A DNA stretch of 64,000 nt, taken from the NCBI GenBank assembly GCA_963715675.1, contig OY970265.1, positions 1,426,001 to 1,490,000 on the forward strand, given 5' to 3'. Made by a program: the position numbers and the translations under genes. The notes below the pieces were generated by a model. The model did not search any database and had not been told where the DNA came from. It was given only the letters and a program-made list of their open reading frames with translations. Shown here piece by piece: positions 45,389 through 53,077 of this stretch. Source of the stretch: DASVWZ01 sp963715675. Lineage in GTDB: Bacteria; Acidobacteriota; Terriglobia; Terriglobales; Acidobacteriaceae. Positions within the stretch are counted from its first letter, which is position 1. Each line of letters starts with the position of its first letter.

Positions 45389-47005
45389 TCAGGCGCTGCG
45401 TTGGGACAGGCCCTGCACATACGATGTCGCGCGTTCTGCCAGCTTTTCTGCGCGCCGCTTGAGAAACTCCTCAAACTTGTTGATCTCGAGCAAGCCATCA
45501 GCGGGAACGGCCTGTTCCTCCAGCCTCTCGGGTTTGACGTTGTTGTCATTTAGGTATTGGCGGGGAGGTTTCGCACTAAATGACCGGTTTGCCTTCTCGT
45601 TCAACACCGCAATGTTAGCTATGGAGTCGACGAGGCTGCTATCAAACGATTCCTTAACGATCTTCCTAGGAAATATGTGGTGCCATTCGGGCTTGAAGCC
45701 CTCGTTGAGTTCGTTGTCTTCTTTGTCGAATCCAACTCGAACGTCCTGGCTCACCCAGTCCTTGGCTCCGCTATTGAACACGGTGAGATAGAGAACAAGC
45801 CTGAGAAACTTGTCCGTGTATTCCTCCCGAAAGTCATCGGGTGTAAACGTTCCGCTGGCAGACAATCGTGAGGTGAGGTCCTGGATTGCCTCGTCGAAGG
45901 ACTTCTTGGCCCTGACTTGTTTCGTGTCCTGGTCCAGCGCAGTGGTCGCCGAACCGCTATACCTGCCATCCCTCGTTGCAATGAGGAGCCAGTTCAACGC
46001 CTTCGCAAAATTGAAATCATGTGGAAAGGTCGCCCTCATGACAAAGATGGGTATGAGTGCGTTGAGCGAAGGTAGAAGGTCGCTCGAAAGCACTCCGTGC
46101 TCCATGAGGCTCTTGATGACAATGGAGATTGCCTCCTTCGTTTTGCGCCAGTGCTCGTCGAAGTCATCGGAAGACTCCCAGAACTTTTCGGGAACGTCCC
46201 TAAGCCTCGCGCTGCCATTTCCGATTATGGCGAGAGTCCTGACCACTACGCCGGGATCAAACTCGAACCCCTTTTGGTACAGGTCCTTCAGGAAGGGGTC
46301 AAACTTCTGTCTAATCCAGCCCTGCTGCTTTGCCGCCACAAGGGCAACGACGATGTCGCTTTCCCTGATTTTCGTTCCGGCCGTGTTCAATCGGCCAAAT
46401 ATCTCCGCCACGTCCTCAAGTTCGTGGTCAACGATTATCTCGTAGAGCTGCGCGTTTTCGATCGTCCTGATTGATTGCAACTTCTCGTGAATCTCGGCGA
46501 ACCTGTCCCGGCCACCAAGCTTCTCGCTGACCTGTAGCGCCAGCTCGGACAGGTTGGCGGAGTGTAGAACACTTCTAACAGACAGCCATTCGCTGGATTT
46601 CCTACGAACGGGGTTTATGAGCCCAAACTCCAAGTCATCCTTGTCTCTGGCTACGTTGACCAGGATGTCGTACCGCTCGTAAAACTTGTTCCACTGCGAG
46701 GCGTCCGACCACCAGTAAGGTTTCTTCCCGAAGAGAAGGGCAAGGGAGGTCACTCGTTGTTGACCGTCGACTATCCACAGTTTGCGACCTTGTGCGCCGA
46801 GAGCAGTGCGCGGCGAGTCATAAGAGGACTCCCACAGTAGTAGGGTGCCGATAGGATAGCCCCGCCACAGCGAGTCCACCAGGTCGGCCAGCTTGGAGGC
46901 TCTCCAAACGTATCTCCGTTGAAACTCCGGTACGTTGAGCGTGCCCTGCGTCGCATCGTCAATGTGGCGGACGATGTCAGCAATCTGCAGTCTCTGATCT
47001 TTCAT
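45389..47005 (-). CDS. GmrSD-like DUF262/HNH (DUF1524) enzyme, candidate defence nuclease
   Basis: GmrSD enzymes are type IV restriction systems that cut phage DNA with modified bases, in some cases in one polypeptide. The N-terminal DUF262 domain has VPEFQRRYVWRASKLADLVDS, GYPIGTLLLW and the nucleotide-binding VDGQQRVTSLALLFG. The C-terminal region has WHHIFPRKIVKESF with SIANIAVLNEKANRS, an HNH-type DUF1524 nuclease. The ATG at 47003-47005 has GGAGGGAGC before it. A longer frame reads through a hairpin repeat and was rejected. One hand-counted line is 47 percent G+C, below its neighbours, which supports acquisition. A VapBC-like pair lies upstream. Confidence 0.85.
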   Translation of the reverse strand: MKDQRLQIADIVRHIDDATQGTLNVPEFQRRYVWRASKLADLVDSLWRGYPIGTLLLWESSYDSPRTALGAQGRKLWIVDGQQRVTSLALLFGKKPYWWSDASQWNKFYERYDILVNVARDKDDLEFGLINPVRRKSSEWLSVRSVLHSANLSELALQVSEKLGGRDRFAEIHEKLQSIRTIENAQLYEIIVDHELEDVAEIFGRLNTAGTKIRESDIVVALVAAKQQGWIRQKFDPFLKDLYQKGFEFDPGVVVRTLAIIGNGSARLRDVPEKFWESSDDFDEHWRKTKEAISIVIKSLMEHGVLSSDLLPSLNALIPIFVMRATFPHDFNFAKALNWLLIATRDGRYSGSATTALDQDTKQVRAKKSFDEAIQDLTSRLSASGTFTPDDFREEYTDKFLRLVLYLTVFNSGAKDWVSQDVRVGFDKEDNELNEGFKPEWHHIFPRKIVKESFDSSLVDSIANIAVLNEKANRSFSAKPPRQYLNDNNVKPERLEEQAVPADGLLEINKFEEFLKRRAEKLAERATSYVQGLSQRSA

Positions 47006-47141
47006 GCTCCCTCCGACAGCTGAGTCTATCCAATCTCGGTCGCGACAACAATGTCGGATACCCCCGCGGAATAGGACTAGTGCGCAAGATCTTGCGGGTC
47101 GAGACACGGGCAGGACGCCCCTACCCGTCCCACGAGATCCA

Positions 47142-47167
47142 CGCGGACAGGAGTGTCCGCGCCACAC
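47142..47167 (+). repeat. Dispersed hairpin repeat ending in CGCGCCACAC, copy 3 of 3
   Basis: An 8-base-pair stem (GCGGACA with TGTCCGC inside) and loop GGAG, then CCACAC. Relative to the other copies two stem pairs are changed on both sides (A-T instead of G-C or G.T). A second imperfect hairpin, CACGGGCAGGAC...ACCCGT, lies just before it at about 47105-47128. Confidence 0.75.
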
Positions 47168-47202
47168 ATACTGTACTTAGGCTCACTCCCTTCGCCGGCG
47201 GG

Positions 47203-47625
47203 TCACCGGAACGGGTTCTCGACTCGCAAGCCTTCAATCTCGCGCCCGTGCTGGAAGTCTTCGCTATAGAGGGTCTCGCACTGGCCTTCAAGCGCGGACG
47301 CTAGGATGAGCGAGTCATACCAGGAGAACCGGCGTTTCCCGGCGATCCGCATTGCTTCTACGTAGAGAGACGGCGAAGAGTGGATCGCCAGCAATGGACG
47401 GAAGACGGTGATCAGGTATTGTTCGGCTTCGGCGACGCTCATCGGTTGCGCAAAACGCCGGAAGGCAACACTGAAGAACTCTTGTACCACCTGGTAGCTG
47501 ACAATTCCCTGCCCGGTGTCTGCAGCCTGCCTGACCAGATGCGCGGCTTTTTTCGCCTTCGCCGGCGCGCTGGCGTCGAACGCATAAACAAAGATGTTGG
47601 TGTCGAGGAAGAATCTACCGCTCAT
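47203..47625 (-). CDS. PIN-domain toxin (VapC-like)
   Basis: PIN domains are metal-dependent ribonucleases; VapC toxins cut tRNA or rRNA. The 140-residue product has the four acidic positions: D in FFLDTNIFVYAFD, E in VVQEFFSVAFRR, D in WYDSLILASALE, and D or E in LYSEDFQHG. It overlaps the antitoxin gene by 11 bases, the usual order antitoxin then toxin. Expression should follow the operator at 47841-47867. It stands next to a GmrSD-like gene, so the patch may be a small stress or defence cluster. Confidence 0.9.
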   Translation of the reverse strand: MSGRFFLDTNIFVYAFDASAPAKAKKAAHLVRQAADTGQGIVSYQVVQEFFSVAFRRFAQPMSVAEAEQYLITVFRPLLAIHSSPSLYVEAMRIAGKRRFSWYDSLILASALEGQCETLYSEDFQHGREIEGLRVENPFR

Positions 47626-47833
47626 TCATTTCGTCTCGGGTGTAGGGGCCGGAGGAACGCACATGCTTGAGGCGGCGCATCAGCGCGTCCACCGCCGCAC
47701 CGGCCCCCGCCTGTGCGGCGTACTGCTCCAGCCACTCACGGAAAGCCACATTCAGGGTAGTGTGACGAGCTCGGGCTACCAGGCGGGCCTGTTCGATCAG
47801 GCTCCCCTCCGCACTGAGGGTGATATTTTTCAT
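47615..47833 (-). CDS. Antitoxin partner of the PIN toxin
   Basis: The 72-residue protein starts MKNITLSAEGSLIEQARLVA, a short strand followed by helices with ARARHTTLNVAFREWL, the ribbon-helix-helix DNA-binding layout of CopG/Arc-type antitoxins. The C-terminal half is a helix that would wrap the toxin. The ATG at 47831-47833 was chosen. Ten codons further upstream run into the operator palindrome and a TATAAT, so the longer version is unlikely. The 5' leader would be only about ten bases. Confidence 0.85.
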   Translation of the reverse strand: MKNITLSAEGSLIEQARLVARARHTTLNVAFREWLEQYAAQAGAGAAVDALMRRLKHVRSSGPYTRDEMNER

Positions 47834-47840
47834 ACCTAAA

Positions 47841-47867
47841 CAGTGTACACTATTATAGTGCACACTG
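47841..47867 (-). promoter_or_regulatory. Palindromic operator covering the -10 of the toxin-antitoxin operon
   Basis: CAGTGTACACT and AGTGCACACTG are inverted copies with one mismatch around ATTAT. On the minus strand the centre reads TATAAT (47852-47857), a perfect -10. Each half is also nearly self-palindromic, fitting two antitoxin dimers that block their own promoter. Confidence 0.75.
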
Positions 47868-47896
47868 CAAGTAAAGTTTGACGGCCCGACCTGCTC

Positions 47897-49120
47897 TTAC
47901 TTGAACTCCTTCCTCACCTCCGGCGGAACCTTGGGTTCGGGTGGAAAGTCCTCGGATGCGCCTTTGAGCAACGCAACCGTTTTCTCCGAGCGCTTGGTTC
48001 CGTCGTGCACCACGATGGTATGCGGCTTGCCAGGCTCGTATCCCTCCCACAGGGACACGCCGGCGTAGGCGCCATCCTTGCGCAGGATGTAATAGGTCAT
48101 ATCGACGAACCGCAGCTTGCTCATGTCGCTGTTGTAGTTGCGAACGATACGCTTCAGCGCGTCCATGCCCGCGTCCAGAGGCGACATGCCGTGGCGCATG
48201 TTTTCAACGATGGTGTGAGCGCCTGCAACTTTGATGTTCTCTTCCCCGCTGCCCGTCGCCCCCGCGGATCCCACATCCTGATCGGTGTAGCAACCGGCCC
48301 CGATGATCGGCGAATCACCCACCCGCCCGGGCAATTTGTACGCCAGGCCGCTGGTGGTCGTGCAGCCTGAGATCTCGCCTTTTTCGTTCAACGCCGAACA
48401 GTGGATCGTGCCCGTCGGCGGAAACAGAACTTTGTGGACTGCTTCCCTACGCAACTCGGGCGCGATGCCGAGATCAGCAGCACGTTCTTCCAAACGGTGA
48501 AACCGTTCCTGCCAAAGATCGGCTTGCGGTTTCGCATCTGGCGGCTGCCAGTTCGGATCGGCTAACCCCGGCCCCCACCAGTCGTTCGATGAGTGATACT
48601 CCTTCCACAGCAGCCAGATTTTCCGGGAATGATCGGTCAAAAGGTTTTCCCGTGGGAAGCCCATCGCCACCGCAAAGCGCTCCGCGCCCTCGCCCACCAG
48701 CATTACGTGCCCGGTGTGGTTCATGACCGCTTTCGACACCAGCGACACATTCTTGATGTTGCGCACGCCGCCCACCGAGCCCGCCCGTCGTGTGGGCCCA
48801 TGCATGCAGCAGGCGTCCAGTTCGACTACGCCCTCTTCGTTCGGCAAACCGCCCAGTCCGACGCTGCTGTCGTTGGGGTCATCTTCCGGGCCCCTGACCA
48901 CCCGCAACGCCGCATCCAGCGTATCTCCGCCCCCCGCCAGAAACACGTAAGCATCATCCAGATAGTTGAAGCCGTTATGCGCGCAGATCAGGATGGGCCG
49001 CTTGCCGCCTGAGGAACTTGCGCTGCCCTTTGCTTCTTGTGCCGGGCTCTCCCCCGGGAATCCTAATGAAAGTGACCCCGCTACCGCGGTTGCCAGAAAA
49101 TCACGGCGCGAAACAGTCAT
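47897..49120 (-). CDS. Tat-exported N4-(beta-N-acetylglucosaminyl)-L-asparaginase family hydrolase
   Basis: This Ntn-hydrolase family cleaves the glycan-asparagine bond or related asparagine amides after self-cleavage. The 407-residue product begins MTVSRRDFLATAVAG, a twin-arginine signal, so it is exported folded. The catalytic threonine follows from TGTIHCSALNEKGEISG (T238). The second-subunit pocket TTTSGLAYKLPGRVGDSPII follows, then GAGCYTD. GGAGGAA stands 7 bases before the ATG at 49118-49120. It probably scavenges nitrogen from glycopeptides or acts as an asparaginase. It lies just downstream of the baeRF operon terminator on the same strand. Confidence 0.88.
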   Translation of the reverse strand: MTVSRRDFLATAVAGSLSLGFPGESPAQEAKGSASSSGGKRPILICAHNGFNYLDDAYVFLAGGGDTLDAALRVVRGPEDDPNDSSVGLGGLPNEEGVVELDACCMHGPTRRAGSVGGVRNIKNVSLVSKAVMNHTGHVMLVGEGAERFAVAMGFPRENLLTDHSRKIWLLWKEYHSSNDWWGPGLADPNWQPPDAKPQADLWQERFHRLEERAADLGIAPELRREAVHKVLFPPTGTIHCSALNEKGEISGCTTTSGLAYKLPGRVGDSPIIGAGCYTDQDVGSAGATGSGEENIKVAGAHTIVENMRHGMSPLDAGMDALKRIVRNYNSDMSKLRFVDMTYYILRKDGAYAGVSLWEGYEPGKPHTIVVHDGTKRSEKTVALLKGASEDFPPEPKVPPEVRKEFK

Positions 49121-49231
49121 GCTTGTTCCTCCGAACAACAGTTATGAAACGCTCGCCAGCATATCAGTTTCGAGGGCCAGATGGTTAGCAGTGAATCGAG
49201 GGTTTTCGCGGCCGCCGGGCTACGTCATGCC

Positions 49232-49253
49232 GGACAGCCGAGGGCGGCTGTCC
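49232..49253. repeat. Perfect intergenic hairpin
   Basis: GGACAGCC and GGCTGTCC form an 8-base stem with loop GAGGGC. It resembles the other purine-loop hairpins in this window (loop with GAGG) but has a different stem and is followed by CCACATG. Confidence 0.55.
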
Positions 49254-49281
49254 CCACATGATTCCCGGCGACATCACGCCT

Positions 49282-49308
49282 GAGAAAAGGCCCACCCGCA
49301 GGTGGGCC
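49282..49308 (-). terminator. Intrinsic terminator of the HPF-sigma/baeRF operon
   Basis: On the minus strand GGCCCACC, loop TGCG and GGTGGGCC form a perfect 8-base stem followed by TTTTCTC, 20 bases after the stop of the eRF1-like gene. This is the clearest Rho-independent terminator in the window. Confidence 0.8.
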
Positions 49309-49327
49309 AATCCGTTGCCTTCCTGGG

Positions 49328-50509
49328 TCATGAAGCCGCGCGCAACCCCGCATTCATATTCTGATCGGCGCGGAAACGCAGCAGCGCGGCAATATTCCCT
49401 GCGGCATCGAACTGCGGCTCATCCCTGATGTAGAACAGTTCGATGTCGCGCTGGATGGCCACCGGGATGATGGCGTCGCACACATCTTCGATCTGCCGCG
49501 CGTCATGCCCACAAGCCGGACACTTCTGGACCAGGTGCGCGTCCAGATGACCGCAGCTTGGACATTCGGCGACGGCCCGCGCAAAGTCCTGGCCGACGAG
49601 GAGCGTCTGCACTTCTCCCAGTTCCAGCGAACGCAGCACTCTTCGCAACCCGGTCACGCCCCGGTTATTGCTCATGGCCTGATCCAGGACCTCCTTCACC
49701 AACTCATGCCGCCGCTTCTCCTGCCACTCCTGCAACATCCGGCTGGCCTGTTCCCGCACCTGCTCGACGCTGATCTTGCCTACCTCGCCAGAGAATCTGC
49801 CGAGCAGCCGCTGCTTCAGGTAGGGATGCAGTTGCTGTTCGAAATCGCGCCAGTGTACATCCTGGCAACCCACGATCAACCTGTCGAACCAGCCTTTCTC
49901 GAGCGCCTCCTTCAGGTGAACGGCCACATCTTTATAATGGTGGAGCGCTTCATCCTCCAGGCGGCGCTGTGCGTGCGCCCCCGCATATCCGCCAAGGCCA
50001 TCGCTGCTGCCTTGCCGGACGGGTGGAGTGCGGAATAATCCTTGGCGTTCGCTAAGCTCATCCAGCCGCAAGTCAAAGAACCGCGCCTTCTGCCGGTCCA
50101 GCAGCACTACCCAGACCGAGGGTTGAGCGCCCAGCAACTGCGCCAGCGGCTTGAGATGAAATACGCGGTTCACGAAAAGCTGCATCCCCGTGGGCAAGGA
50201 GGGCAAGTCAAATTCCCACCAGACATTCCGCCTGCCACAGGCAAAGACCGCTTTGGCCCGCGCCTGGTTTCCATGCAGGCCCTCGGCCAACTCCAGGATG
50301 CGGGCCAGGTCCGCCCGTACACTCTCATTCTTCCCGTTCGTTTCAACTTCGCGGAGGATGTTCTTCACCAGGTCCTTGGCAAGAATCGCTTCCTCCTTGT
50401 GGGATTTGTTCCGTGGGGTATGCGGCTGGAAGTAGAAGCTCAACGCGCGCTCTTCGCTTCCCTCCGTGCGGAATTGGGCTAGCTCATGGATCTGTTCGCG
50501 TGTAATCAT
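49328..50509 (-). CDS. Bacterial eRF1-like (baeRF family) protein with GGY in place of GGQ
   Basis: Archaeo-eukaryotic release factor homologues in bacteria include Balon, a hibernation factor that sits in the ribosomal A site. The 393-residue product shows the central-domain loop DGLGGYAGAHAQRRLEDEAL, with GGY (173-175) where peptide-releasing factors have GGQ. LEKGWFDRLIVGCQDVHW and a C-terminal domain with a zinc ribbon (CPSCGH and CPACGH, Cys 316, 319, 330, 333) follow, with VQTLLVGQDF just before it. Without the glutamine it should not hydrolyse peptidyl-tRNA. The start is ATG at 50507-50509, with AGGGGGA upstream. It follows the HPF-sigma fusion gene by 28 bases and ends at a strong terminator. 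Confidence 0.82.
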   Translation of the reverse strand: MITREQIHELAQFRTEGSEERALSFYFQPHTPRNKSHKEEAILAKDLVKNILREVETNGKNESVRADLARILELAEGLHGNQARAKAVFACGRRNVWWEFDLPSLPTGMQLFVNRVFHLKPLAQLLGAQPSVWVVLLDRQKARFFDLRLDELSERQGLFRTPPVRQGSSDGLGGYAGAHAQRRLEDEALHHYKDVAVHLKEALEKGWFDRLIVGCQDVHWRDFEQQLHPYLKQRLLGRFSGEVGKISVEQVREQASRMLQEWQEKRRHELVKEVLDQAMSNNRGVTGLRRVLRSLELGEVQTLLVGQDFARAVAECPSCGHLDAHLVQKCPACGHDARQIEDVCDAIIPVAIQRDIELFYIRDEPQFDAAGNIAALLRFRADQNMNAGLRAAS

Positions 50510-50537
50510 CACGATTTCCCCCTGAGTATTGAAACTG

Positions 50538-51581
50538 CTATTTCGTGGTAGACGCTTGTGTCACCTTCTCCTTAAAGCGGTTCGCAAGCGGGGCGGAACG
50601 GCGCAGTTGCTCACTGGCAGCCGCAATCGAAGTCCGTACCGCTTCCGGCTCGCGTTTGGTAATCACCCCAATCTCATCGGCTGAAAAACCCTCGATCGCA
50701 TGTAGAATGAAGGCCTCCCGATCAGTATGGCTGGCGCCCGCGAGGGCAAACTCCACCAGCTTCACCATTTCGTCGGAATACGCAATATCTTCCGGGGTAG
50801 CCACCCGATTGTCCGCAATGACGCTTTCCTTCACCAAGGCCTCATCCGGCTGGTGGTACTGCAGTTCCGGCTCGTCGCTGGCGCGCACGTTGGGGCTGCG
50901 CGCGGAATCTTCCAAATGAACCGACTGGCCGGTTTCCCGGTTCCCCGAATCTATGTCCCCCATCGCTTCCACCGCCAGCCGATAGAGCCACGCCTCCAGG
51001 GCCACCCGTTCCGGCTTGTCCGCGCCGTCCCCCAGAGCACGGGCAATGGCTTCGTCAATCACTTCCTCTTTCGTGACCGAGCCCGAGGCCATGCCGAAGT
51101 CGGCTTCGCGAAAAGCCAGTTCCCGCTCCACGAAGCGCTCCAACCGGGGCAGGTTCGCATTCACGTACGAGCGAATGTCGTCGGAAGAAGCCGTGGGAAC
51201 ATGCACCGCCGCCACCGTATCCTCGAACCGGACGTGCGCCTCGGGACGCTCCCGGTCGGCTCGCCGCCGTTGCCACTTATGCGAACTTCGTAACAGGTCT
51301 TTGTGCTTGTTGATCTGCTGGAGCAAGTCTTCAAACGCTCCTTTGACCGTGCCCTGCGGGTTCAGCCCTGACTGCTGCACCGCCATCTGCCCGGAAGGCA
51401 GGCGCAAGTTCAGACACACGGTGGTCCCTTCGCTCGCCGATTTCTGCTCCACCGAGCCTTTCAGATGCACCAGCTCGGGACGAAACACCTGCAGGCGTTT
51501 GCGAAGCTTCTCGATTTGATGGTTGATTTCTTTTTCGACTTCAGGAAGTTTGCGGTCTTTATAGCTGAAATGAACGTTCAT
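50538..51581 (-). CDS. Ribosome-hibernation (HPF/RaiA) domain fused to a sigma-70-like region
   Basis: Residues 1-105 (MNVHFSYKDRKLPEVEKEIN, then VCLNLRLPSGQMAVQQ and AFEDLLQQINKHKDLL) have the beta-alpha-beta-beta-beta-alpha order of HPF/RaiA proteins that bind idle ribosomes. After a basic linker (HKWQRRRADRERP), residues about 130-340 resemble an ECF sigma factor: EEVIDEAIARALGDGAD...LEAWLYRLAVEAM like region 2 and a helix-turn-helix block REAFILHAIEGFSADEIGVI like region 4. The core-binding motif looks degenerate, so true sigma activity is doubtful. It is first in an operon with the eRF1-like gene. I know of no standard name for this fusion. Confidence 0.75.
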   Translation of the reverse strand: MNVHFSYKDRKLPEVEKEINHQIEKLRKRLQVFRPELVHLKGSVEQKSASEGTTVCLNLRLPSGQMAVQQSGLNPQGTVKGAFEDLLQQINKHKDLLRSSHKWQRRRADRERPEAHVRFEDTVAAVHVPTASSDDIRSYVNANLPRLERFVERELAFREADFGMASGSVTKEEVIDEAIARALGDGADKPERVALEAWLYRLAVEAMGDIDSGNRETGQSVHLEDSARSPNVRASDEPELQYHQPDEALVKESVIADNRVATPEDIAYSDEMVKLVEFALAGASHTDREAFILHAIEGFSADEIGVITKREPEAVRTSIAAASEQLRRSAPLANRFKEKVTQASTTK

Positions 51582-51815
51582 GCTAGGCCTCGGACCGTGG
51601 GGCCAGGCCCCGTCGGGATTTCCGGTTCCTACATTTCGATTCTACACCTGCGCGGAGAAAGGCAAGCGGGAAATTGAACATGCGAGAACTTTAATAAGCC
51701 GCCCGGGAACGGAATGGCGCGTGCGGGCACGGCCGACGGCGCATCGGGGCCCTCTGAACCCTGGTAAATGATCAAGGACACTCGAATCGAGCGTCACCCG
51801 ACCAACCGGGGCCCT

Positions 51816-52946
51816 CTACACCGCCACCGTCACCGACGTTTCCGTACGCGTGACCGGACGGTAGAGCGTATCTCGTTCCACCGGTTCGCGGCCAGCTTCG
51901 CGGATCAGCCTGACCAACTCCTGGCGCTGCATGCCTTGAGGCGTGGTGGCGCCCGCGTCGTGGTAGATTTTCTCCTCGATCACCGTGCCGTCAATATCGT
52001 CTGCGCCGAAGCGCAGGGCGATCTGGGCGATTTTCGCAGTCATCATCTGCCAGTAGGCCTTGATGTGCGGAAAGTTGTCCAGCACCAGCCGCCCGACCGC
52101 GATCTGCTTGATATCGGACATTCCGCTGGTTTTCGGCAGGTGCTGCAACGGGGTGTTCTCCGGATGGAATGCCAGCGGAATGTAGGTCTGAAAGCCGCCT
52201 GTCTCATCCTGCAGAGCACGCAACTTCAGCAGATGATCGACCCGGTCTTCGTCGTTTTCCACGTGCCCGTAGAGCATCGTGGCGTTTGATTTTAATCCAA
52301 TCTGGTGGGCCAGCTTGGCGGTTTCCAGCCACTGATCACCGTCGATTTTGTGATCGCAAATAATGTGCCGTACCCGGTCCGCAAAGATCTCCGCGCCCCC
52401 GCCGGGCAGCGAATCCACTCCCGCCGCCTTCAATTGCTCAAGCGTTTCACCGATCGACAGCTTGGCCCGCTTGGCCAGGTAGGCTACCTCGACCATGGTG
52501 AACGCCTTCAGATGCACCTGCGGAAAGCGTTGCTTCAGCCCGGAGCACAGATCGAGAAAATACTGAAACGGCAGGTCGGGATGCAGTCCGCCAACAATGT
52601 GAAATTCTGTGACGGCTTCGCTGTAACCGGACGCGGCGGTCTCGAAAGCCTCTTCCAGCGCCATGGTGTACGCGCCGGGAGTATCTTTCTTGCGGCCAAA
52701 GGCGCACAGGCGGCAGGCGGCGACACATACGTTCGTCGGATTGATGTGGCGATTCACATTGAAGTAGGTTTTGTCCCCATGCATGCGCTCGCGGACGTAG
52801 TTCGCGAGCCAGCCGACAGCCAGAATATCCGCGGTGCGGTAGAGCGTGAGTGCGTCATCAGGGCTCAGCCGATCGCCGGAGAGAACTCGGTCGCGGATCG
52901 GAAGAAGTTTCGGGTCGTCGGCTTGAAAAGGGTGCACGTTCGCCAT
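51816..52946 (-). CDS. mqnE: Aminodeoxyfutalosine synthase-type radical SAM enzyme
   Basis: MqnE joins SAM and 3-[(1-carboxyvinyl)oxy]benzoate in the futalosine route to menaquinone. The 376-residue product has the 4Fe-4S motif CVAACRLCAF. It also has FHIVGGLHPDLPFQYFL and LPGGGAEIFADRVR, the pair of blocks that distinguish the MqnE/MqnC/CofH group. ATMLYGHVENDEDRVDHLL and IPLAFHPENTPL follow. MqnE rather than MqnC was chosen from HIVGGLHPD and GGGAEIF; the cofactor F420 enzyme CofH is a less likely reading. A UbiA-family gene at 53998 would supply the prenyl step. Sel1 lies between them. Confidence 0.85.
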   Translation of the reverse strand: MANVHPFQADDPKLLPIRDRVLSGDRLSPDDALTLYRTADILAVGWLANYVRERMHGDKTYFNVNRHINPTNVCVAACRLCAFGRKKDTPGAYTMALEEAFETAASGYSEAVTEFHIVGGLHPDLPFQYFLDLCSGLKQRFPQVHLKAFTMVEVAYLAKRAKLSIGETLEQLKAAGVDSLPGGGAEIFADRVRHIICDHKIDGDQWLETAKLAHQIGLKSNATMLYGHVENDEDRVDHLLKLRALQDETGGFQTYIPLAFHPENTPLQHLPKTSGMSDIKQIAVGRLVLDNFPHIKAYWQMMTAKIAQIALRFGADDIDGTVIEEKIYHDAGATTPQGMQRQELVRLIREAGREPVERDTLYRPVTRTETSVTVAV

Positions 52947-53077
52947 TGCTTTGATGATACCGCAGGGGCTCAGCGCGGGCCAATCTCAGCTTAATGGCCA
53001 TCGACCGGCTTCCCCAGGCCAGTTGGCAGCAGGTCATTTTGCTAGCAGGGTTCCCAGCGAGCCCGGGAAGGCCACGT

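Noticed and set aside
47006..47167. An N-terminal extension of the GmrSD-like protein
   Set aside because: It is translated hairpin repeat (MWRGHSCPRG and on), while the ATG at 47003-47005 has a strong ribosome site.
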